Part shown: in pieces, positions 28,455 through 39,785 of the stretch
Position numbering within the stretch: the stretch's first letter is position 1
Layout of the letters: the number at the start of each line of letters is the position of its first letter
NCBI GenBank assembly: GCA_022539475.1
Contig: VCMS01000187.1
Span: 62,001 to 126,000, forward strand
DNA: 64,000 nucleotides
DNA from: Gracilaria domingensis
Taxonomy: Eukaryota; Rhodophyta; Florideophyceae; Gracilariales; Gracilariaceae
Reading direction: 5' to 3'
Notes under the pieces: model-generated
Databases searched by the model: none
Told to the model about the DNA's origin: nothing
The model's input: only the letters and a program-made list of their open reading frames with translations
Made by a program: the position numbers and the translations under genes

Positions 28455-31400
28455 ATTTTGATGACAGAGATGAAGGTTAACTGGAATGACGTACCTGATC
28501 GATCGATACTGCTCTCATTATGTATCAATTACGCCGTGCGTGTATTTGTCCAGCACCGCTAAGCACTGGCAACTGTTTCGGTGGGAGCTTAGCTTCAGTT
28601 TGCCGCGTAAATGTTGAGGAAGGAAGACCGCAATTGAGCTGCAGAGGAGATAGAGTGGGTTTGTCTCTGTCTTGAGCTCGTATTTGAAGCGAAAGCTGCG
28701 CCGTTGGGGTCTTTTTGCTGTTTCGATTCAATGATATTGTTTCGATTTATTGACGCAACGTTATCTATAAACGCCAATTTTGCCGGCAATGGCGCCGGTG
28801 GTTACAAACCCGGCGAGGTCGAGAGTACCATCATAGTGTCTTTAAAGGCAAAACAAACCGATAGATAGATGTAGCTCAGTAGTTTGCGGAAGAAACGAAC
28901 AAACGAACGAGAGCAGACCTACGCCTGCAAGATTCAATGACAATAGAAAAGAAACAACTAACAACGATAAACCAACGAATCGATCCTGGGGAACAGGTAA
29001 CCCAATAGTACCAGCGTATCAGCAGCATTGAACACTTCTAGATCAAACAACCAACAGTGATATAAGAACAGGAGCTGCAAAGCGCCTACAACCTGAGGCC
29101 TAAGCAATGAGCTCCAACAACTTCAAAGACGATTGAACTAGCACCAACACGTACGGCCACTCTCTCGACCACATACGCGGTACTAATCCAATTGATGACG
29201 AAAAACACGCCCACTCTGAGGGCACTGTTACATAAACACTGAAGCGACAATGATGTTCAGAAGCAGAGGAACGACCTGGTAGGCAATGCAGATTTCCCAG
29301 ATAGACAGAGGCCAGGAACAAGACAAGTAACAAAAGCAAACCAAATACGATGGCAGACCAATAAACAGATCAGCAAAACAAACGACCAGAATAGGCGAAC
29401 AAGGATGTAATCATCAACAACGAAACTAGAAGGTAACAACGACAATTCTTGAAAAAGTGCATCACAAGCCCCATCGTAGGGCAGCACCATGCGAGGTAAA
29501 AGTGTCGGTGTGGAAGACCAAGCCACTCGACGAGAAAGGAAGGAAAAGAAAAGAAACGGTTTGCGGCAGGGAGGCACGGACTGTGCTGAAGGAAGATGGG
29601 GATGCTAAGGGGGAAGAGATGGGGTTCACGAAGAACAGGAGTCTGCGGAAGAATATTGTAGGTGGTCTGACTGAGTTGAGATGGCGGGCAGAACGAGAAC
29701 ATGAGGGTCTATATAGACAGCCACAGGCTGTCGCAGTTTCCAGGGTTCAATTTGACATGTCATCATTTGCCCGGTGATACACGAATATTAGACACGACGT
29801 TCCATTCCAAATAGTGATGGCAGATAAACCATCTAGTAACCAAAGCCTTAAGCCAAGAAGAAAATAGTACACTCCCTTCCCATCGGGTGGTCACATGTTG
29901 ATCGCGACCCGAGATGTGGGAGGTATTTGCGGTGGAATGTTCCGTCTCGAAGTGGACGCACGTGCGTCCCTGGGGCATGGACTTGTGTCGCATGCGTCAA
30001 TACTTTGCAGCAATTCTGTCACATGACGGCGCTGTTGTTTGCGCAACGGCAAACGTGATGATGATAATAGACTGGGGATCATAGCTGAAATTTTGTCTCA
30101 TATGCGACGATGATGCTGTGAAAATGACAGCGTGGCAGCCCTAGCCCTCGGAGCACTTACGGGCTGCATGCTACAGTATCACTTGCAAGGCGTCACGCCT
30201 ACGGTAGGCAGCACCAGTCCGTACGGTACACGAATGTTGACAATCACGGTGATACCAGCATAGCAGTAGCATCATCAGATTGGGCAGCAGCAACCAACAG
30301 TATTATGGTGCAGAAACAGCAGGGCTGTGAGCTTGGCGCGTGGCGGCGAGAGATGACGCGACGAGTGGTGGGCGCCACCCAGACCTTCCCACGCATTTGC
30401 AGTGGCGCGCGGGGGCTGCGCTTTCTATAGCGCGAAGAATCGACGGAGGAAATCGACTGTAACAGGCGGTAAAGAATAGACCATTGATGGCAGCGACGGG
30501 GACCGAAGACAGAGTACACAATGTCGTCGTGCTAGGCGACGGCGGGGAGGGCGAAAACCATCATTTTGCTTGCGCCAGGAGCGCTAGGGTGTCGATATCG
30601 CAAGCGGAACCATTTTCTTACTGTCGCAGACACATGAGCGTCTGGTAAATAGAAAAACACAGAAAACCGTAGTGCTGCGTTTGCATGGAATGCAAACGCG
30701 CAGCTCACGTTCCGCCTCCCTCACCACATATTGGTGAGGCTCAAATCCGCCTCCACAGTATCCTTTGCAAAAGTAGAGGAGGTTCCATAAAACTGCTGGA
30801 CGTGGGCTCAGGTATCAGAAACAGTACGAGTGCAGCTTCTTTCGCATCAGTCAAGAATTTGGTGCGATGTCACTGTGGAAAATGTCTAATAACCCGAACC
30901 TCCGCTGAAAGATATTCCACATATGCATCACAAGTAAATAATTCATAAACTTTCCATCTAAAATGAGTCTCAAATCCCTTTCTTTTTTCGTAGCTGCTTC
31001 TAGTTTCAGAAATTACTCCCACTTCATTTACCTTAAAAATCATATTATCGTCGACAACTATAGTTTTTTCGTGTTCAACAAAAACAACATAAAACTAAAA
31101 TAACAAATGCGAATCGCATTATCTTTAAGAGACTTTAACACCTTTGCTGAAACGGTAAACAATAAAAATGTTTTATGAAGCTGTAGAAAAATTTTTTTTC
31201 TGGAAGTGATTCAAGGTCTCAAAGGCAGTACCCAGGCCCGTATTTCTGACTTAATAACTCAGTCAAAAATACGGGCTTAGAATACGATATTTATGACTGA
31301 CTGACTACAGCAATATTAATACAGTCCAATCATACTAGTCATAATAATAGAAGGTTGAGACACTTGCGGGGTTGAAGCACAATTTGCTAAGGTTAATCTT

Positions 31401-32793
31401 GTCAGGATGATCTGTTGATGCTTATGTCTGCACTTCACTCCAATCGAAGTCAGAACTTCTAGCCTCCGTTATAGGACTCCAGTGGGGTATCCCTCTCCTA
31501 AATGCTTAAGAGTACATTGTGCTACATAATATAGTACTATAACTATTATGAGTTTCTGTACATCCACTTTCTAAAATAGTGAAAATAATCACATGTGACG
31601 AGAAAAGTACTAATGCACAAAGCAACAGATTTTATGTATCACACCAAATCCACCCTATATTGAATTCTTGTTATGCAAATCTTGCAATCGACATTTTGGG
31701 TTTCGAACTCGTATCTTATTACATCTCCTTAGATCAAGAGATCAGCTGCATTCCTACGAGTTGAAAGTGTTCCGTTTAAGTCTTTTGACTCCACGACAAT
31801 CCAAAGTCTGACTCGTATTCATACCATAACTTCTTACGCCTTGGGCAAAACCTTATCCTTGTCTAATGTCTCTTCGGCCGCTGAGGATTTGACCGATCCG
31901 ATTGATTTAACTGCCCTGCGTCATTTATGTGAGCACCATGCGACGCCTTTAATTACTAAGTTCTCGTCAAGCTCTCAAAAGAGTAATCCAACAATCAATC
32001 CCAGTTTTCCATGATCCTTAGTGCAGCTTGTGTCTCAAAATACAACTAAAAAGATTTCAAACTTCCCTGCTACTGGTAGAGTGAATTTAAAAGTAATTCT
32101 CTTCTTCTTCAAGCCCATCAAACGATTTATCTGAGTTGCTATGTGTTGCCATGTCCTTCATAGCAGTTGTCGGTTTTTTCCTGCAAATACCTCGCCATAA
32201 GAGAGCAGAATGGGGATGCAGCAACGCCTAACCATCCGATTAAGCAGTTAAGCGAGGGAACGTATGATACCTTGATACTGTTCACTTGAGATTTTATTCC
32301 TTTTTTCGCGTGCGACTGAAAGTGTATGCTTCGTATCTATTCATCTTTTTGTCTCGGTAAACACAAATGATCATGTGTTTCGACTGCTTGATCATGAGTG
32401 CGTAGAATTAAATTTTCACTCGTCTGAATAACATAGTTCTAATGTAACCCCGGAAAAGCAAGAGGTATCCTTCTCGCCGGCGTAATTTGATAGACTTATC
32501 GTGAGGTTCAAAACAAACATTTATTGAATCAAAAACAGAGATATTGCTGCTTCCACACTCTCCAGAGTGCCAATCATTTTTCAGTAGTGGCCCAATTTGG
32601 ATGGAATAACTCAGACTCCGTTTCGCCCACTACAGCCGTCCGAAAGCGCAACTAGAGCCTTCGCCGCGTTCAGATTGGAGTTGGCATGTTGATGAACATG
32701 ACCAACTACTTTTGCGACAGCTGACTTTCGCGGCCAGCAAGCGATCGGCAAGTCTTCTAACGCCTCACAGTGAACGCCACTATCTATCTCCGG
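28455..32793. other. Gene-poor region, AT-rich from about 30900
   Basis: No recognisable gene in 4.3 kb. Frames of up to about 110 codons around 29250-29780 and 30240-30520 overlap on both strands and match nothing I know. From 30900 to 32500 the sequence is clearly AT-rich. It contains the inverted repeat at 31236-31276 and a short one (CCTCACCA / TGGTGAGG) near 30717-30738. Confidence 0.5.
31236..31276. repeat. 16-bp inverted repeat with one mismatch
   Basis: The arms 31236-31251 (GCCCGTATTTCTGACT) and 31261-31276 pair with a single mismatch around a 9-nt loop. It lies in AT-rich noncoding DNA and may be a foldback or MITE relic. Confidence 0.75.
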
Positions 32794-34533
32794 CTAGTCT
32801 GAGACACTACCGTTCGCTTCATTTTCCTTGTTGGATGCGCCCACCGTAGCCTTTGGACTGCATCCCTTTGCTTTTGCCTCCTTTTTCCTTGTATCGTTGG
32901 TCATTCCTGCCATCCTGGCCTTCATTTTACCAACAGTGAGCAGCTCGGCTTCGTTACCGGAGCAAATCACTTTGTTTCGCACAGTTGGCTTGGAGCTCCG
33001 CTGCACAGGCGCGACACGATGATGCAGAAGATTCTCATCATAGTAACTATTGCACGTGAGCAGTTTGATTTCCGCGAGAACATGCGAAGAACGGCAACCA
33101 GAGCCTGTAATCTCATGGATTTCGCGAACCAAACTGTGGCCCGATCGCCGATTGTGGTACCTAGACAGTGTTTTCAGATCGAATGTATCAAGGTTTATCA
33201 CGCAACCGCTTTCTAACATTGTGTGCGACACACTTCCATTCTCTTTCTTACGAAAGGGGGTAACGAAGCGATAATCCATCGGCCACAACCGGGCCTCTAC
33301 AAACGTTTTTCTGGCAATTTCCTCAGTTAGAGCCTGAAGCCCAGCAACGCCCATTTTTAACTTCAAGGCGACATTAGAGTAAGAGATAAAGCATTGATGC
33401 ATCAATGCATCTCTTGTGGTTCGGATTCTCGTTTTAAAGGCCTTGTTTGCCGCTTTATCGCAAGGCTGTAAAAAGTGGGTCGTGCTTGCCTGTAACTTGA
33501 TTACAAAAACCTTGACGTCTTCGCAGACTTCGAGCCATTTCGCGCTCTCGCGAGAACTATGACCATCAAGCAAAAGAACAACTGGCTTCTCCTTGGGAAC
33601 AATGGTTCGAATAAAATCGGTGATATGCTTCACAACTAAGTGCATATTGCTCTTCTCTACAGATCAATTTGCACTCACGAGTAAACAAGAATCGTTAGGG
33701 AACCAGTTCTCTTTCGTCAGCCAGTGAGGTCGCCCGTTAATCTCAGAAAACTCTGAGCTACGCAATGGTTCAAACCAATGCGCCATTTTGCGTCTGCCAG
33801 CCGCAATCATGAGTAGAGGAGCAACATGTCCAGCCGCTGAAACAGCAATACCGGCTGTCACGTGCTTTCCACTTTCCTTCATGAACAGTCTTGTTACACC
33901 CCTGTGACTCGACGCTGGGCAGAAGCACTTCACACGCTTGGCATACTCCGGTAGAATGCTCGTTTCGTCATAATTCCAGATCCTATTAGGATCAGTGAGA
34001 ATCCCGGGATGTTGCTGTTCAAGATCTTTCAGAACATTCTTCAAGGTGTTCACGTGGTGAAACGATTGCGCAGCTACGTGGGCGGCCGTAATTTTCTCTG
34101 CGTTCCGGTACGCCAATTATCTGTGCCTCGAACGGAAGCGTCGAATTGTGTCATCTGACGGCAGCTTGTTCTTATAACCTACACGCCCATCGTCTGCAAT
34201 ACTGGTGAGCACAGTTTTCATTTTGTGCTGGTCCATTGCGAAACCTCTACGTGCTGCCTCAAATGCGCGGTCCACAACCAACAGTTGTTCGGGAAGACTA
34301 ACCACGCACTTACGTCCCGCAAGGTTGTTGACAGGGTCAAGCAGATTTTGCATCTGTACTTCATTGTTTGTAGCAAGTGCCTTACAGATACGCTGCACAG
34401 TTCCAAACGAGACCCCCGTCTCTGCAACAGTTTTGTTCATAGATAACTGCTGTTTCAGCAACGTCAAAACTCGTTTGCGCCGCTGCTGCTCGAGTTTGCG
34501 ATGTTAGGCTCGTTTTTTGTACTGCGCAGCCAT
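32794..34533 (-). pseudogene. Second pogo/Tigger-like transposase, three in-frame stops
   Basis: One frame of 580 codons read from an ATG at 34531-34533. It is interrupted by TAA at 34504-34506, TAA at 34117-34119 and TGA at 33664-33666, with no frameshift. The N-terminus carries basic residues and a helix-turn-helix (LSMNKTVAETGVSFGTVQRI). The catalytic triad is complete: Asp in IWNYDETSI, Asp in VVLLLDGHSSRES, and the third in THFLQPCDKAANKAFK. The C-terminal 150 residues are basic and of unknown role. It differs from the pogo-like copy split by element 1, so it is a separate family. Element ends were not identified. Confidence 0.8.
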
Positions 34534-34961
34534 TACGCGTATGGAGCGCGGCATTGTGCGCCGTCGTACTCTAGTAGAACGCTCATGGTGACGCCTACAA
34601 GTCGACTGAAAAAGTAGGATATCGATTACTCTGGGCCTCGAGGCTTAAGGCGTAGAAGAAGACGATGAGCGGCGACGCAGTTTGGAAACTCACCTTACCA
34701 AATTAAGCCATGTACCAATTAATTTAAGCCTTTGAGAAGGCTACCCGGTGGTGCCCCTTAAAGAATGCAGAGTTTTTCAGAGGTAGGTACCCCATATTTC
34801 GGAAGGGGTACCGAAGGTAGGCTACCCATTAAAAATGTGTGGGTACCCCTTATATTCTCGGTCATTGGAGACGTATTCTTTTTGAGCAAAATAAAGCTCG
34901 TGCTTTCTCATTCGAAAAAAGATGTCTTCGGGCATGAGCGGATCTTGTCACAAGACTCTGC
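34534..34961. other. Flank between two dead transposons
   Basis: No gene. It contains repeated short segments such as GGTACCCC in both orientations (34785-34850) and several TTAA sites. These may be the terminal region of the DDE-type element that follows, but I found no matching end on the other side. Confidence 0.35.
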
Positions 34962-36325
34962 ATGTCCTACAGGTTCCAACAGCGTCTGCAATCCCTTGTC
35001 AACATCGGACAGGGAAACAAGATCAAAGCAGACATTCAGTGCATTGCATCGGAAGACAGTCTGCTTTATGACGACAAGATTGATACCGATGACAAAGATG
35101 ATCTCGATAAATCTCGTGTGACATTTTGCGGCCAACTATCTTCCTGTGCTATTGAAACCAACGAAGTAAACCAAAAAGAAATGACCAAAGTCACAAGCAT
35201 TATGTTCGCTGTAAGAGAACGCATTACAAAAGCTCTCAAAACTCAAGCTGCAGCTTTGGGCCCGCTTACACAGAGCAAAATATTCTCTGCGTTACTGATT
35301 TCCGGGCCGTTTCTCAATGCATTCCAACGACTTTGCAACGAAGGACTACTATAGTTGAATCTTAGTCAATCACGCGTTACAAAGTTGAGGACTGCGATTG
35401 AATTTATTGCTGGATGTGCATTTTATCGTACTTCGTTTGAAGAGATCACTTCTTCGGAGAAGACAGATGTATATCAGCATGTTAATATGAATTGAGACCA
35501 CCTACGTGAGATTATTGTTTCCATTGGTGAGCGAAAAAGAGAAATAAGTAGGGAGTCCATGATGGCTCAAGGTTCTTATGATCGTGGTATCAATGCAATT
35601 GAGAAGGCTTTTGCAAAAGTGGGATACCCATTGTTTCATGTAAATGGGATGAGCATGGCAGCAGATGATGATGTGACTCGACAAAGATGAACAAACTGTC
35701 TCCAGCGACAGGGCTGCGGCAAGTTAATCTCGAGAAGGCTCACGGAGCGGAGCAGATTACGTTTTCAAATCCAGTGACAAATTTGATCTTGTGGTACCGG
35801 TGCTCTAGCGTGTATGAGACAGTTTACAACAAATCAAGGACGTTGTTACGTCGGGTTGAAGGTCAATCGAATGCGATGAATTGTATGTATCGCAGAGCGA
35901 GCACAATCTACATTGATCGTGGATATGTCTCAGATGTAGTTGTTAATTTCCCGCGAGATATTGGACTCCATGTTGTACGTACTCAGAAGCGTGGATCTCA
36001 AGTTTCATTTCCATTTGGCCAAAGTCGTATATACAAAGACAATAGACGTATTAACGAGTTCGGAATTATGGCTGCATTTTGGGCTGCTCAACCACACCCG
36101 AAAGGACGAAGAACATTTCACTTGGCTTTTCGAGAGGCCAGCACGGCAAAGGAACGAGTGGTAGTGTTAGTGACCACTAGAGATGATCTGACGGGAGATA
36201 AATGGGTGTCGCAGAGGCGTACTACACAGGAGAACCCATCGATCTCCAAGAATGTACGGGCAAAATACAAGCTGCGTGACGATGTAGTTTGCTCCGCTAT
36301 GGAGATGTTTGGAGACAGGCTTTAA
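34962..36325 (+). pseudogene. Decayed DDE-type transposase, catalytic-core fragment
   Basis: Coding-like sequence spread over at least two frames. 34962-35354 is open; a related frame with stops continues to about 35680; and 35687-36325 is open for 212 codons. A run of acidic residues (ADDD) near 35665 could be the first catalytic aspartate. The later IYIDRGYVSDVVV (near 35910), followed by GLHVVRTQKRG, looks like the second aspartate region of DDE transposases. I cannot name the superfamily with confidence; piggyBac-like is the best guess, because a piggyBac-like C-terminus lies at 38835-39785. It ends with TAA before a 2.5-kb stretch without clear homology. Confidence 0.45.
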
Positions 36326-37195
36326 GGCGGGTTCTTGGGTAATTTGAAAGCATTTACGACAGTACAATCCAGGGGTGGCAAGCTGTTGTTCCTTGGACGT
36401 GGTTTGAAGTACACTGTAGAGCAAACCCTCCTCAGAGATACGGTTTCGGTAGTGGCAATCATAAGTTGTTGAGACTCCCATCGATGGGAAATTCGAGGTT
36501 ATGAGTAGCACGATGACCTGGATCCGGACCGGGAATGTGTACATGTGTACCACTATTTCGTTGTTTGGATGGAGGGAATCTTTTCATACTTTTTAGAAAT
36601 ACCGTATGGGTCCGACACTGTCAGAACTGCCCGGGACGGGAGGTGCACACGAGGTGCTAGATTAATCAATTGTTTAGATATTTTTAATAACCCTCTACAG
36701 GGCCGCTAATTCTACTACTTTGGTGATGGCTCACCGCCATCACCAACCTAGTAAAGGTAACCCGGTGTGCGGCTCTAGCTATTTTGTCTGCGCGACGACT
36801 CCAACTCCTCGCGGAGCGATTTACCGCAGCACGGTCTTGCTATCCCCCGGCTCCAACCAGGAGAGTGCACGCAGTGCATACCATCATTGGTCTTGTTTTT
36901 CTTTTGGTTTCCTTGTGACTCCTGGAGTGCACATATATTTGTTTACCGACCGGTGCTATCTCTCCGCCCCAGTATTTGGGTTTGTCTCTGTTCTTCCTTT
37001 TGTTTTTACTATTGGTTTGGTTCATTACCGCCTATTTCTATTTGGTTGTTCCACCTTTGGGTGTCTACATTTGGCTACACATACCGTCATTGGTCACCTA
37101 CAATCTACATTACCGTGTCCGCCTTTTCTGGCGCTTTCTCCCATTCGGGCATTCTCTTTCAACCCTGTGGTATAGCCTGAAGTCCTCGTAAATTT
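36326..37195. other. Possible solo LTR or LTR fragment with hairpin
   Basis: From about 36619 (TGTCAGAACTGCCCGG) to about 37195 the region has the composition of an LTR. It has an early perfect 10-bp hairpin (arms 36720-36729 and 36737-36746, 7-nt loop), then pyrimidine-rich sequence. No second copy or target duplication is visible, so this remains tentative. Confidence 0.3.
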
Positions 37196-37204
37196 ACACC
37201 CACA

Positions 37205-37640
37205 CCCAGAGAGGTGAATTGATGTCCAATTGATGTCCCTCAGATGACCGGCATTAGAATAACGAGCTCTAAAGATGTCCATTTGATGTCCACATGATGC
37301 AAGTAAATGATATACATATGATGTATCAAAGATAAACGATTGATAAGCACACGATGTGCCTGTGATGTACGAAGAGATGTCCAATGGATTTTGTGATGTC
37401 CAATTGATGCGTTTTAGATTCCGGGATATCTAATGGACATATTGTCGTGCATCATTTGATTATCTTTGGAATAGGTTCTGTGCATCAAAGGACGATCAAA
37501 GTCACATTAATTAAGGACATCTTAGGTGCTACTCCAGCACATCATTCGGATATCCTGGATGCGCAGAAGATGTCCGAATGAAATCACAAGATATCCCAAA
37601 CTGTCATCTGATGGATATCCAATGCGCATCACTTTACCTC
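37205..37640. repeat. Cluster of GATGTCC-type short repeats
   Basis: The motif GATGTCC or GATATCC, often as TTGATGTCCA or its reverse complement, occurs more than ten times in about 430 bp, in both orientations and with irregular spacing. It may be a subterminal repeat region of a DNA transposon. It has no coding frame of interest. Confidence 0.6.
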
Positions 37641-37899
37641 TCTGAGACACTGGAGGATACGTGGTGCACTGTCGCTGTGCAAACCTCTCTTGAGAGCGGG
37701 GATTCAAACTGCCTCGGTGGCTTTTCCCTTCCTGGGATTGCTCCACATACACCTCGACAACTAGCTTGTCTTTCATTGAACTAATTGCAAAACACAAGCT
37801 CTTCTTCATAGAGCACAAACGTCTTGCAAACTGATTGGTATTTCAATTCAAACTGAGAATCCAGTCGAAGAACTAACATTACCATGTCCACTACAACCC

Positions 37900-38256
37900 T
37901 TGCCAGTAAAAATCACCACGAACATGGCAATTGTGGAGCTCAAGGCAGAATGTAGAGATCGGAAAATAAGTGGGTTCTCAAACAACAACAAGGCTTGTCT
38001 CAAGGATGCGTTGGCGAGTTGGAAAGAAAGTGAAGAATCTACGATGTTGTTTGAAGAACGAGTGACAAAGCTGGCATTACAATCGTGGTGCCTTAAGCGG
38101 ACGAAAATAAACAGAAGATATGAAAGCCGGAAGCAGAAACGAAACAATGCTTCAAAGAGCTCTGCCAGAATTTTTGCTCAGCAATGCAAATCTCGTGACA
38201 CTTTCGGCTCGCATATGGGCTTTTGTAGCGGGAAGATCATGCTTTTTCGCACATAG
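37900..38256 (+). pseudogene. SAP-domain ORF, probably N-terminus of a transposase
   Basis: 118 codons. Near the start, MAIVELKAECRDRKISGFS with the following NKACLKDAL fits the two-helix SAP DNA-binding motif. The rest is strongly basic (KRTKINRRYESRKQKRN). SAP motifs occur at the start of some DDE transposases. Downstream, frames at 38271-38654 and 38835-39785 continue on the same strand, so this is probably the first part of one decayed gene. Confidence 0.5.
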
Positions 38257-38270
38257 CCACTTCAACGGAC

Positions 38271-39785
38271 TTGATGGTTGTGGTAATGAATAGATCACTT
38301 GAAACAAATGCGGAATCAACCAACGAAAATCCCAGGTACTCATGCAGTGCAGTTGCAGTGGTGTGCGAATTTAAAACCTTTCCAGGGAGTGACTCTCTGT
38401 CCGCTGCCTGTGATGTGAGAGACAAACACGGCATGTATACTGAACTCCAGCTGTCTGTCACAGCCGACCAAGGCAATTATAAATCTGAGTTGCAACTAGA
38501 CAAACTCATAAGTCAATTTCACAGTGTTGTGCGCTGGAAACCGTACAGGTATCAAATCATTCACCACGTCCCCAGGGGGAAATTCTGGAGTGCTTCTGTC
38601 ATTAAGATTGCATTCACCTTTCAAGAAGAATCCTTTAGGAACTCTGTTAATTGAGAAAACGGTAACATATTGAATTTCTATTGAGAGATGGCAAGCCAAA
38701 AATTTGACATGTAATTGCCATTGAAAAGATATTGGAGTACGAAGAAAAAATTGGCACGTATAGGAATCGGATTGAAAAGCTAATGACAGATAGTTCCGCC
38801 TGGGGTCGCTGTGTGCTAATGCCCTGTTCTTTTTGTGGCTGCTTCTCGGTATGAGATAATATATGCAGTTAGTGTCCAGGTGGAGCAAAGCATTGCCAAT
38901 TCAATTGCAAGCATTACCAGACATTTGAAAGAGACACAGATACCTTGGGCAACTGTTCCTGTTGGAGAGATATCAAAATATAATGAGCATATCTTTGGTG
39001 TTGGGAAAGAACATTTCGCCGTAACATCCTACTTCAAGCTCGTATCTTCCTTTCACCAAACAGTCAGCGCAAAAGGCCTATTACCAGCGGCTAAATACAT
39101 CAGACCAAAGCTCGTCTCGCACTGGAACATCCATAAGGGTTGGATAGATGTTCTTCAGCGGGTTATATCGAACTGTCCGTTCCGAATGTCCAAGCTCTCT
39201 CCAAGAGGAACAATAATTTGGCGTTTCGTTCAGATTATGTTTGTCAACGCGTACTACACTTCTCGAGCACTTACGATTGACGAGAACGCATGCAGTTCCT
39301 TTCGTAGGTGGCGCAAACCAGAGGCAAACATGGTGACGTTTCGGAGGGCAATGAAAGACATATTTATTTCATTTTCATCTCATTCTGATAGTGGGACTCC
39401 AACACCGAGTTCAAGAGTAAGCGTTTGTGGGGCAATCGTTGGTTCTTTGTCGAAATCGAGAATCAGATTCCGCTCGCATTCAAGAGGTGCACTGAGTTTG
39501 GATAAGACTCGTTTGGCGAGGGAGGGAAAGCACATACCTATTCTACGCAGTCGTGGTCGAATTGCGAAAGGAAATCAGGTTGTCGGCAGTCCTGGGTGTT
39601 GCATTGTTTGTTCAAAGACATATAATACGCAAGAAAAGCCTAGGAGAGTGGGAATGAAGTCAAAGTATGCGTGTGAAGAATGCGAGGTTTTTCTTCGCGC
39701 TTTTTTGAGAAGAGAGGTCCCAAATCGGATTCCAAGAATTTGTTGGGATGAATGGAACACTTTGAAACATGTATCACACTTGTAA
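38271..39785 (+). pseudogene. Decayed piggyBac-like transposase, C-terminal part with zinc-ribbon
   Basis: Two open segments in the same frame, 38271-38654 and 38835-39785, with stops between. The second has the helical pattern expected after the catalytic core (SHWNIHKGWIDVLQRVI, VQIMFVNAYYTSR), corresponding to the GVD-and-NAY region of piggyBac-like transposases. A basic linker leads to a cysteine-rich tail with CCIVC, YACEEC and a final CWDEWNT, like the piggyBac C-terminal zinc-binding domain. The frame ends at 39785. The superfamily call is by motif layout only. Confidence 0.5.

Noticed and set aside
29250-29780. Overlapping frames on both strands near 29.5 kb as a gene
   Set aside because: Mutually overlapping, no conserved motif, no plausible start; better treated as noncoding.
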